Assembly (NCBI GenBank): GCA_964639525.1
Contig: CAZXDS010000031.1
Span: 1-22,675 of the forward strand
Direction: 5' to 3'
DNA: 22,675 nt
Source of the DNA: CAZXDS01 sp964639525
GTDB lineage: Bacteria; Bacteroidota; Ignavibacteria; Ignavibacteriales; Melioribacteraceae
The position numbers and the translations under genes are program-made. Under the pieces are notes generated by a model. It did no database searches. It was not told the origin of the DNA and was given only the letters and a program-made list of their open reading frames with translations. Below, piece by piece: positions 1 to 7,694 of this stretch. The first letter of the stretch is position 1. Every line of letters starts with the position of its first letter.

Positions 1-1
1 G

Positions 2-130
2 TTAAACGAACGTCAAAGCAAATATGAAAATATTGTTGAAGACCCAAACTTTAATCCGATTTTCAAACCACTGTATATGCCTATTGACGGCATTGTGGGA
101 AATATTGCTGTGTGGGTGAGTCTAAAGTAA
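2..130 (+). CDS. C-terminal end of an unidentified protein (5' partial)
   Basis: An open frame enters from the left edge and ends at TAA 128-130, giving 42 residues. The end reads like real protein (DPNFNPIFKPLYMPIDGIV, then a hydrophobic stretch and SLK). I do not recognise the family, and no metal motif is visible. It is followed by about 155 bases without a gene, so it probably belongs to a separate transcription unit from the metal island. It could also be a chance open frame, since only its end is visible. Confidence 0.4.
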   Translation, partial: LNERQSKYENIVEDPNFNPIFKPLYMPIDGIVGNIAVWVSLK

Positions 131-286
131 TTATTTTTACACATTGCACTACATACCAATGTGTGCTTCGAGTTCTTAAAAAAACAAATAACAAAATTAT
201 GCAACAATTTTTCAAAATTGTATAAATAGTATTTGCAATATTTTTTTACCTTTGTTAAGAAAAAATAAATTATTATTTTTATTTAG

Positions 287-742
287 ATGAAATATAAAAA
301 ACAAATATCGAAAAATTACCGCAAAGCAATTTCACTTTTGCTTCTGTTGTATTTTATTACATCGCCTATTCTTTTTGCATTTCCGCAAAAGACTTGTTCA
401 GGTGCCTGCCCAATGGCAATGGATAAAAATAATTCTGAAATGCAGATGAACATGACCACCGGTTCGCATTGCGGAATGATGATGATGATGCAATCCAAAA
501 AACATCAAAATCCGTGTGATGCTGAATTCGATATGTCCAAATGTAACATAGACAAAGAATATGCTTCAAGTTCTAATTACATTATTACAAATAAATATTC
601 CACAAATTTTGATTTGCAGCAGATTTCTTTTGTTAATTCGTATTTGCCTAATAATAATTTTAGTTCCTTAGTAATTAAAAAGGTAAATGCACCACAAAAA
701 AGTCCGCCGATTTTTCTTATAGTTGATTCTTTTCTTATCTGA
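287..742 (+). CDS. Exported Cys/Met-rich putative metal-binding protein
   Basis: This is a 151-residue protein with a basic N-terminus and a hydrophobic segment (about residues 14-32) that looks like a signal peptide, so it probably acts in the periplasm or is membrane-anchored. The segment after the signal is dense in soft-metal ligands: C37, C41, C62, C77 and C86, Met at 43, 45, 52, 54 and 56, and five Met at 64-68 directly after HCG. The second half (about 95-151) is Asn/Ser-rich and plain. The family is not one I can name. It sits just upstream of the CusCBA genes, so a periplasmic copper/silver buffer or pump accessory role is the natural inference. No clear Shine-Dalgarno site precedes ATG 287. 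That start was chosen because it gives the basic n-region of the signal peptide. Confidence 0.7.
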   Translation: MKYKKQISKNYRKAISLLLLLYFITSPILFAFPQKTCSGACPMAMDKNNSEMQMNMTTGSHCGMMMMMQSKKHQNPCDAEFDMSKCNIDKEYASSSNYIITNKYSTNFDLQQISFVNSYLPNNNFSSLVIKKVNAPQKSPPIFLIVDSFLI

Positions 743-755
743 TTACACATCTTTT

Positions 756-782
756 CCGAACTGTTTGTTATAACAGCTTCGG
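756..782 (+). terminator. Hairpin between the Cys/Met-rich gene and cusC
   Basis: CCGA and CTGTT (756-765) pair with AACAG and TCGG (772-782), with a small internal bulge and a 6-base loop. It lies 13 bases after the stop of the upstream gene. No strong T-run follows at once, so it may be a weak terminator, an attenuator or an mRNA-stability hairpin. Confidence 0.35.
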
Positions 783-835
783 TAAACTACACATTTTTTA
801 AATATTTTTTTTAATAAACTTGATTTGAGGAAATT

Positions 836-2116
836 ATGAACTCAAGATTAATGTTGCTGCTGTTAATACTGCTATCATTTGCAGGTACACAATTCGGGCA
901 ACAAAAAAATGAATCGCTGCAGAATTTAATCAGCGAAGCTGTTAAAGTAAGTCCTAAAATTAAAATGCTGCAATCCAAATTTAATGTGGCAAAATCCGAA
1001 ATTGAAATCGGCACAAATTTGCCTGATCCGGTGTTAAAATTAGGACTACTGAATATGCCTACAAATTCGTTTTCTTTTACACAGGAACCGATGACGGGAA
1101 AAATTGTAGGTTTAAGTCAGGCAATACCATTTCCCGGAGCATTAAGTTCCGTATCCGATGTAAAAGCTGTTGACACTTTAATAGTTCAGCAGGAAATAGC
1201 CGACTTACAAAATAAGATAAAAAAAGATGTATCCGATTTATTTTTTAGTCTTCAATTAAGACGCGAAGAAATTAAGTTGGCAGAAACAAGCATAAAACTT
1301 TTAAAACAAATTTCAAATGTTGTAAAAAGAAAATATGAAGTTGGAACTGCAAGCTTGCAGAATGTAATTCAAGTAGCGGTTCAAATAACACGCGTTAAAG
1401 ATAAAATTGAAGTATTAAAAGGGAAGGAAAAATCAGCACTTGCTCAGTTAAATGCTTTGCTTCTTAAAACCGATGATTCCGAAATTTTAACATCGCCGAT
1501 TGTAAATATCAAAAATACAAATGTTAAAACGGATTCTCTTCTTTCACTTGCATCCGCAAACCGTCCTGCATTAAAAAGTATTAACCTGATGATGGACAAA
1601 GCAGGATTGATGCAGAAACAAGCTGAATATTCTTTTTATCCGAATTTTAACTTAAGTCTGCAATATTCTCAACGAGACAATAATGCGGCAACCGGAGTGG
1701 ATTTTCATGATTTTCTTTCTGTTGTAGTTGGTGTTACTTTGCCGATAAATTACGGCGGAAATAAAACTGCAAAAGTTGAGAAAGCAAAGTATCTTCAGGG
1801 ACTTTATAGAGACCAATTTCAATCTTCGCTGCAGTTGCTTCAGCAATCATTCGGAAAAATAAATGCAAAACTTGTCGCGTTGAAAAGCAGAGAAAAACTG
1901 ATTGTTACATCTTTGCTGCCTCAAGCAGAGCAAGCATACAAATCTTCAATTGCGGATTACCAAGTAAGTAAAATTGATTTCGTAAATGTTATTAAAGCAG
2001 AAGACGATATTATTAAAATTAATACCGAATTGGCAAAAGTCCGAACAGATTATCAAATAAACACAGCTCAATTGGAATTTCTCTCGGGCACAAATTTTAA
2101 TAATTATTTCAAATAA
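836..2116 (+). CDS. cusC: CusC/TolC-family outer membrane efflux protein
   Basis: This 426-residue protein has a signal peptide (about 1-22) followed by a long, helix-rich outer membrane efflux protein (OEP) region typical of TolC/CusC trimers, which form the channel through outer membrane and periplasm. Family hallmarks include the early NLPDPVLKLGL segment, long amphipathic helices (about 105-215 and 315-420) and the repeated OEP architecture. Length fits the family. ATG 836 has a good GAGGA at 827-831. The stop lies 20 bases before the CusB start, so the two are surely co-transcribed. It is named CusC rather than CzcC because of the partner CusA's copper/silver motif. The channel subunit alone does not show the substrate. 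Confidence 0.88.
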   Translation: MNSRLMLLLLILLSFAGTQFGQQKNESLQNLISEAVKVSPKIKMLQSKFNVAKSEIEIGTNLPDPVLKLGLLNMPTNSFSFTQEPMTGKIVGLSQAIPFPGALSSVSDVKAVDTLIVQQEIADLQNKIKKDVSDLFFSLQLRREEIKLAETSIKLLKQISNVVKRKYEVGTASLQNVIQVAVQITRVKDKIEVLKGKEKSALAQLNALLLKTDDSEILTSPIVNIKNTNVKTDSLLSLASANRPALKSINLMMDKAGLMQKQAEYSFYPNFNLSLQYSQRDNNAATGVDFHDFLSVVVGVTLPINYGGNKTAKVEKAKYLQGLYRDQFQSSLQLLQQSFGKINAKLVALKSREKLIVTSLLPQAEQAYKSSIADYQVSKIDFVNVIKAEDDIIKINTELAKVRTDYQINTAQLEFLSGTNFNNYFK

Positions 2117-2136
2117 TGATATACGGAGAATATAAA

Positions 2137-3681
2137 ATGAATAAGAAATTTTTAATTTACACAGTATTAGTAATTATCGGTGCTGTAATTGGCAGCGGCG
2201 GATATTATTTGCTTTACGGCGGAAAAGATTCTTCGCCGGCAGTTTCTACAAACAGCAATAAAACATCGGATGAATCAAATGGTAAAAAAGTCCTTTACTG
2301 GCGAGCACCGATGAACCCGAAAGAAATTTACAAGCATCCCGGTAAATCAAATATGGGAATGGATCTCGTTCCTGTTTACGCTGATAATTCAGGCGAAAGC
2401 GGAGTTATATCTATTAATCCCGTTATGCAGCAGGATATGAATGTTAAAATTGCCACTATAAAAGAAGGGACGCTCAATCCGGAAATATTTACAAATGGCA
2501 TACTTCAACCGGATGAACAAAAAGAATACGTCGCAACTACTAAAATTTCCGGGTGGATTGAGAAGCTATACATTAATTATACAGGTCAAAAAGTAAGAAA
2601 GGGAGAAAAATTAGTTAAAATTTATTCGCCCGAACTTGTGGCTGCTCAAGAGGAATATTTGACTGCAGTTGCCTATGACAACGCAATGAGCAACAGTGAA
2701 ACCAATTTCGGTTTAATTAAAAATGCAGTTCGTAAACTGCAATTATTAGATGTAACGGCGAATGAAATTAAACGATTGCACGATACCGAACAAGTTAATA
2801 AATATATAACATTGTATGCGCCGATGTCCGGCACGGTAATTTTTAAAGGCGTTGAGGAAGGAGCGAAGATAAACAGAGGCACACCTTTGTTAAAAATAGC
2901 TGATTTAAACAATCTTTGGATTCTTGCCGATATTTACGAATACGAAGCAAGCAAAATTAAACTCGGTCTTTCGGCAAAAGTAACTTTTGATTATTTGCCC
3001 GGTAAATCATACAACGGAAAAATATCATTTATTTATCCTACGTTAGATACAAAAACGAGAACATTAAAAGTTCGTCTTGATTTGCCGAACAGAAACGGTG
3101 AACTAAAACCCGGAATGTTTGCCAATGTTGATATTAAAACAGAAAGCAATGGAACTTTTCCACTTGTTCCTGAGCAAGCAGTTCTACGCAGCGGAAAGAA
3201 AAATACTGTTATAATTGCACTTGGGAAAGGTAAATTTAAACCTGCACAAATTGAACTTGGTGAATATTCTAACGGTTATTATCAAGTGTTGAGTGGACTT
3301 TCGGTAAATACAAATATTGTTACTTCGGCTCAATTTTTAATTGATTCCGAATCAAATCTTCGTGCCTCGGTTGAAATGTTTAACGGAGCAGATGACAGCA
3401 GCAAAACCGAAAAGACAGATATGAGTAATATGGATATGAGCAAAAAAGATACAAAAATTGATGTAAAGAAAAAAGAAAAATCTGAATTGATTAGAGAAGG
3501 TGTGATTGATGTTGAAGCCATTGATATAAATAAGGATGGAATTTTATATCAGGATATTATGGACTGGAATGTAATTTCAGATAAAGAAGCTGTTTGCCCG
3601 CTCTGTGGGATGACACTTAGAAAAATGACGATTGATCAAGTTAAAAAGAACTTAAAAGAAAATGGTTTTGAATACAAATAA
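2137..3681 (+). CDS. cusB: CusB-type periplasmic adaptor with metal-binding domains at both ends
   Basis: This is the membrane-fusion protein that links CusA to CusC and hands metal to the pump. I chose ATG 2137 (514 residues) over an in-frame ATG at 2116 because CGGAGAA at 2124-2130 is well placed and the signal anchor then starts directly (MNKKFLIYT). Domains in order: an N-terminal anchor (about 5-27); a heavy-metal-binding domain of the HMBD type (about 53-81, with PM, then HPGKSNMGMDLVPVY); a barrel-sandwich/HlyD core with the helical hairpin (about 130-290); beta-barrel and membrane-proximal domains to about 420; a Met/Asp linker (428-438, DMSNMDMS); and a second metal-binding module (451-514) with a DxNxDG loop and CPLCGM at 487-492. 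The extra C-terminal module is not part of E. coli CusB and recurs in the Met-repeat protein at 7695. Confidence 0.9.
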   Translation: MNKKFLIYTVLVIIGAVIGSGGYYLLYGGKDSSPAVSTNSNKTSDESNGKKVLYWRAPMNPKEIYKHPGKSNMGMDLVPVYADNSGESGVISINPVMQQDMNVKIATIKEGTLNPEIFTNGILQPDEQKEYVATTKISGWIEKLYINYTGQKVRKGEKLVKIYSPELVAAQEEYLTAVAYDNAMSNSETNFGLIKNAVRKLQLLDVTANEIKRLHDTEQVNKYITLYAPMSGTVIFKGVEEGAKINRGTPLLKIADLNNLWILADIYEYEASKIKLGLSAKVTFDYLPGKSYNGKISFIYPTLDTKTRTLKVRLDLPNRNGELKPGMFANVDIKTESNGTFPLVPEQAVLRSGKKNTVIIALGKGKFKPAQIELGEYSNGYYQVLSGLSVNTNIVTSAQFLIDSESNLRASVEMFNGADDSSKTEKTDMSNMDMSKKDTKIDVKKKEKSELIREGVIDVEAIDINKDGILYQDIMDWNVISDKEAVCPLCGMTLRKMTIDQVKKNLKENGFEYK

Positions 3682-3775
3682 TAGACTGAAAACACCAAGA
3701 TTAAGTATTCAAGCGGATTATCCGCGTGAATCTGTAAAATCAGTGTTGTCTGTGTTCTATAATTAGGAGATAAAC

Positions 3776-6700
3776 ATGGTACCAACAGAAAATCAAAAAG
3801 ACGGTTTAATTGCGAAGACAATTGAATGGTCAATAAATAACAAAATTATGGTTATAATATTAACCGTAGCAGTAATACTCGGCGGTATTTGGGCAATTAA
3901 AAATACTGCAATAGATGCAATACCGGATTTGAGTGATGTTCAGGTAATTATATTTACAAAATATTCCGGTCAAGGTCCTCAAATTGTTGAAGACCAAGTT
4001 ACTTATCCGCTAACAACCAAAATGCTTTCCGTACCCGGAGCAATTGATGTAAGAGGATATTCGTTCTTCGGCTTTTCAATGGTTTATATCATTTTTGAAG
4101 ACGGAACCGATTTGTACTGGGCACGAAGCAGAGTGTTGGAATATTTAAGCTCAATGCAGAGTCAATTGCCGGCGGGACTTTCACCGGAATTAGGACCTGA
4201 TGCCACCGGTCTCGGCTGGGTTTATGAATATGTGTTAAAATCAAAAACCAAATCGCTGCAGGAATTGCGTTCAATTCAAGATTGGTTTTTACGTTACGAA
4301 TTGACTGCTGTTCCCGGAGTTTCGGAAGTTGCAAGTCTTGGCGGGTATGTAAAACAATACCAAGTAAATGTTGATCCCATTAAACTTGCATCTTACAACA
4401 TTCCATTGAAAAAAATAAAAATGGCTATCAAGAATAGTAATAATGATGTAGGCGGGCGGCTTATTGAAATGGGCGAAACAGAATTTATGGTTCGCGGACT
4501 CGGTTACATTAAAAGTAAAAAGGATTTGGAATCAATTGCTATCGGTTTGAATAAATCAACAGGAACTCCGATATATTTACGTGATATTGCAAATATAGAT
4601 ATTGGTCCTGAAATTAGACGCGGACTTGCAGATTGGAACGGCGAAGGAGAAGTAGTCGGCGGTATAGTAATCCAACGATTTGGTGCGAATGGATTGAAAG
4701 TAATTGAAGGTGTTAAGGAAAAACTTGAGGAACTTAAAAAATCTCTTCCGCCGGATGTAGAAATTATTACAGCATATGATAGATCTCATCTTATTGAGAA
4801 AGCCGTTGATAACCTTACCGATAAATTACTTGAAGAAATGATTGTAGTTGCATTAATTATTTTCATGTTTCTCCTTCACTTCCGCAGTTCTCTCGTTGCA
4901 ATATTTACATTGCCCACAGCGATTCTCGGAGCATTGATTATAATGCAGATTCAGGGAATTAATGCAAATATTATGTCGCTTGGAGGAATTGCAATTGCAA
5001 TTGGGGCTATGGTGGACGCCGCAATTATTATGGTTGAAAACACACAATCGCACGTGCTCCACAATCAGCTTAAACCAATAGAGCAGCAGAAACCTCACTG
5101 GGCTGTTATACTGCAGGCATCTAAAGAAGTCGGTCCTTCAATCTTCTTTTCGCTTCTTGTTATCGTAGTTTCATTTTTGCCGGTATTTACTCTTGAGCAA
5201 CAGGAAGGCAGATTATTTAAACCGCTTGCTTACACAAAATCATATTCAATGGCAGTGGGAGCAATCCTTGCAATTACAATTGTTCCGGTGCTAATGGGAT
5301 ATTTTATTCGCGGTAAAATGAAAAAGGAAGAAGACAATCCTATTACAAGATTTTTAATGAATATTTATCATCCTATTGTTGATTTTGTAATGAACAAACG
5401 ATGGGCAGTTCTAATTGCTGCAGTAGTAATAGTTGCGGTAACGTATTTCCCTTTCAAACAGTTGGGTTCGGAATTTATGCCGCCGCTGTATGAAGGTGAC
5501 TTATTGTATATGCCTACTACTTTACCCGGTATTTCAATTACTAAGGCAAGGGAATTATTACAGCAGACCGATAAAATAATAAAAACATTTCCCGAAGTAG
5601 AATCGGTTCTCGGTAAAATCGGACGTGCAGAAACAGCAACAGATCCGGCTCCTCTTTCAATGATGGAAACAACGATTAGGCTGAAACCGCAGAGCGAATG
5701 GCCCAAAGGAATGACGCCGAAAAAATTAATAAGCAAAATGGATGCGGCAATTAAAATTCCCGGATTAACAAATGCGTGGACAATGCCTATTAAAACACGA
5801 ATTGATATGCTTTCGACTGGAATTAAAACTCCGGTAGGAATTAAAATTGCCGGTCCTGACCTAAATGTTCTTGAACGGATAGGAAAGGAAATTGAAAAAG
5901 TTACTAAAAAAATTCCCGGAACCAGATCTGTTTATGCCGAACGTGCTGCAGGCGGAAATTATGTGGATTTTGATATTGACAGAAATGCCATTGCACGGTA
6001 CGGATTAACAATCGGCGATGTTCAAGATGTTTTTATGTCGGCAGTAGGCGGAATGAATATTACAAAAACCGTTGAAGGTTTGGAACGTTATCCTGTGAAT
6101 TTGAGATATCAAAGAGATTACAGAAATAACCTGGAAGATTTGAAAAGAGTGTTGGTTCCGCTTCCGAAAGGCGGGAATATTCCAATAAAGCAACTTGGAA
6201 CGATTAGTGTTAAAAAAGGTCCGCCTGTAATAAAATCTGAAAATTCACGGCCCAATGCATGGGTTTATATAGACCTTGAAGGTTCGGATATTGGTTCATA
6301 CGTGGAAAAAGCACAAAAAATAATCAAAGAAAAGATTCATCTGCCTCAAGGATATTCGCTGAAATGGAGCGGACAGTATGAATATATGGAGAGAGCTGCA
6401 AAGAAATTGGCGGTTGTTATTCCCGTAACATTATTGCTTGTAATTTTACTGCTCTATTTTAATACCAAATCTTTTGTGAAAACAGGAATTATTCTTCTCG
6501 CTCTTCCCTTTTCAATGGTTGGGGCAATTTGGTACTTGTATTTCGCAGGATTTCACATGAGTGTTGCGGTCTGGGTAGGAATAATTGCGCTGCTCGGCGT
6601 TAGTGCAGAAACCGGTGTGGTTATGCTTCTTTATCTCGACATTGCTTATGAAAACTGGGTGAAGCAAGGAAAAATGAAAACATTCCACGATTTACGCGAA

Positions 6701-6949
6701 GCAATTTTTGAAGGTGCGGTAAAACGTATTCGTCCAAAAATGATGACTGTTCTAGTGCTTTTCTTCGGATTGCTTCCAATATTGATTGGACACGGAGCCG
6801 GCAGTGATGTAATGAAACGAATTGCTGCTCCAATGGCAGGCGGCATATTCACCAGTTTGGTTATGGAATTAACAATATTTCCGGCACTGTTTTATATAAT
6901 AAAAATGAGGAAATTAAAAAAAGTTGAAGTTCTGCCTATTGACAATTAA
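3776..6949 (+). CDS. cusA: CusA-type RND copper/silver efflux transporter
   Basis: This 1057-residue inner-membrane, proton-driven pump is close to the length of E. coli CusA. It has two sets of six transmembrane helices, each preceded by a large periplasmic porter loop. The HME-RND signature GAMVDAAIIMVEN carries the helix-4 aspartate D414, equivalent to the proton-relay Asp. The three methionines of the CusA metal site are present as M579 (LLYMP), M629 (PLSMMETT) and M678 (RIDMLSTG). Their spacing of 50 and 49 residues is the same as in E. coli M573/M623/M672, which argues for Cu(I)/Ag(I) rather than Zn/Co/Cd. ATG 3776 has AGGAG just upstream. About 95 bases separate it from cusB, so it is most likely in the same operon. 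Confidence 0.95.
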   Translation: MVPTENQKDGLIAKTIEWSINNKIMVIILTVAVILGGIWAIKNTAIDAIPDLSDVQVIIFTKYSGQGPQIVEDQVTYPLTTKMLSVPGAIDVRGYSFFGFSMVYIIFEDGTDLYWARSRVLEYLSSMQSQLPAGLSPELGPDATGLGWVYEYVLKSKTKSLQELRSIQDWFLRYELTAVPGVSEVASLGGYVKQYQVNVDPIKLASYNIPLKKIKMAIKNSNNDVGGRLIEMGETEFMVRGLGYIKSKKDLESIAIGLNKSTGTPIYLRDIANIDIGPEIRRGLADWNGEGEVVGGIVIQRFGANGLKVIEGVKEKLEELKKSLPPDVEIITAYDRSHLIEKAVDNLTDKLLEEMIVVALIIFMFLLHFRSSLVAIFTLPTAILGALIIMQIQGINANIMSLGGIAIAIGAMVDAAIIMVENTQSHVLHNQLKPIEQQKPHWAVILQASKEVGPSIFFSLLVIVVSFLPVFTLEQQEGRLFKPLAYTKSYSMAVGAILAITIVPVLMGYFIRGKMKKEEDNPITRFLMNIYHPIVDFVMNKRWAVLIAAVVIVAVTYFPFKQLGSEFMPPLYEGDLLYMPTTLPGISITKARELLQQTDKIIKTFPEVESVLGKIGRAETATDPAPLSMMETTIRLKPQSEWPKGMTPKKLISKMDAAIKIPGLTNAWTMPIKTRIDMLSTGIKTPVGIKIAGPDLNVLERIGKEIEKVTKKIPGTRSVYAERAAGGNYVDFDIDRNAIARYGLTIGDVQDVFMSAVGGMNITKTVEGLERYPVNLRYQRDYRNNLEDLKRVLVPLPKGGNIPIKQLGTISVKKGPPVIKSENSRPNAWVYIDLEGSDIGSYVEKAQKIIKEKIHLPQGYSLKWSGQYEYMERAAKKLAVVIPVTLLLVILLLYFNTKSFVKTGIILLALPFSMVGAIWYLYFAGFHMSVAVWVGIIALLGVSAETGVVMLLYLDIAYENWVKQGKMKTFHDLREAIFEGAVKRIRPKMMTVLVLFFGLLPILIGHGAGSDVMKRIAAPMAGGIFTSLVMELTIFPALFYIIKMRKLKKVEVLPIDN

Positions 6950-6980
6950 GCAATTAGATTAAGATAATTGTAGGAATGCA

Positions 6981-7079
6981 GTGGAAATATTATTTATAGT
7001 ACCACCATTGATTTTATTTGTGTGGCTAATTATCAAAAAGGTGAAAAAAGTTGGAGACGGCGAAAGCTGCTGCCGATAA
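6981..7079 (+). CDS. Very small membrane peptide with Cys-Cys end
   Basis: A 32-residue frame starts at GTG 6981, with AGGA at 6972-6975 upstream. It encodes one hydrophobic helix (about 3-18), a basic stretch (KKVKK) and a tail GDGESCCR with C30 and C31. The layout resembles the short Cys-rich membrane peptides found with metal transporters, such as the FeoB-associated type, but it is too short to assign. It lies between cusA and the PII-like gene on the same strand, so it would be part of the operon. A role in metal delivery or pump assembly is only inference, and the frame could be chance. Confidence 0.4.
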   Translation: MEILFIVPPLILFVWLIIKKVKKVGDGESCCR

Positions 7080-7115
7080 ATAACCGGAATGTGTAATAAA
7101 CAAGGGAGGTAGATT

Positions 7116-7606
7116 ATGAAAGAGATAAAAGCATATATAAGACATAACAAAGCAGAAATTGTTATACAAAAATTAGAAACTGCCGGAGTAACCGGTATGA
7201 CAGTTCTTGATGCGAACGCACTATCAGAATGGGCAGACAGCGAAGCTTTCAGCTTTTCAATTAAGTACGTTCAAAAGTATTCCTCTGTTGTAAAAATAGA
7301 ACTTATTTGCAATAAGGAACAAGTTGATGAACTTGTAAAAGTAATAGCAAAATATGGACATACAGGCGAAAGCGGTGACGGCTGGATTTTTGTTTCGGAT
7401 ATTGAACAAGCAATTCGCATAAAAACNNNNNNNNNNNNNNNNNNNNNNNNNNNNNNNNNNNNNNNNNNNNNNNNNNNNNNNNNNNNNNNNNNNNNNNNNN
7501 NNNNNNNNNNNNNNNNNNNNNNNNNNGCGGTGACGGCTGGATTTTTGTTTCGGATATTGAACAAGCAATTCGCATAAAAACCGGCAAAAAAGATATAATT
7601 AGTTGA
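7116..7606 (+). CDS. PII-like signalling protein of the cus operon (spans a scaffold gap)
   Basis: Removing the 100 N and one copy of the 55-base overlap leaves an unbroken frame of 336 bases, or 111 residues, the normal length of a PII trimer subunit. Family marks are the N-terminal beta strand, VTGMTV, the B-loop TGESGDGWIFV and the C-loop AIRIKTG near the end. The T-loop region keeps its length but lacks the Gln39 and uridylylated Tyr51 of E. coli GlnB. The B-loop Lys that contacts nucleotide is Trp here. GGGAGG lies at 7104-7109 before ATG 7116. PII-like proteins beside CusA/CzcA pumps are a known subgroup (described as PII-NG). Such a protein would most plausibly sense nucleotide or metal state and modulate the pump. 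A nitrogen role is unlikely here. Confidence 0.85.
7427..7526. other. 100-N scaffold gap with 55-base duplicated flanks
   Basis: The 55 bases before the gap (7372-7426) are identical to the 55 bases after it (7527-7581). This is what two de Bruijn contigs overlapping by one k-mer look like when scaffolded without merging. The true sequence probably has no gap and a single copy. Confidence 0.9.
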
Positions 7607-7625
7607 GTACTAAATATGAAGAACC

Positions 7626-7658
7626 ATTTAAGCGAACTATTAAATAGTTCGCTTAAAT
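7626..7658 (+). terminator. Perfect 16-bp inverted repeat after the PII-like gene
   Basis: Bases 7626-7641 are the exact reverse complement of 7643-7658, with one central base, so the true loop would be 3-5 bases. It starts 19 bases after the PII-like stop and ends 36 bases before the Met-repeat gene start. No T-run follows (AAAAAGAATTTT instead). It could be a terminator or RNA-processing hairpin that separates pump genes from the abundant Met-rich proteins. As DNA it could also be a dimeric repressor site. Confidence 0.5.
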
Positions 7659-7694
7659 AAAAAGAATTTTAATAAAATAAATAGGAGAAGCACA

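Noticed and set aside
247..254. TACCTTTG, resembling the Bacteroidia -7 promoter box
   Set aside because: No TTTG box lies at the expected upstream spacing, and the AT-rich context makes chance matches likely.
5368..5736. 122-residue frame on the minus strand inside cusA
   Set aside because: It lies fully within a strong conserved coding region, with no ribosome site or recognisable domain.
7116..7577. 153-residue PII-like frame with a long run of unknown residues
   Set aside because: It reads through the N gap into the wrong frame. Collapsing the 55-base overlap gives the proper end at 7606.
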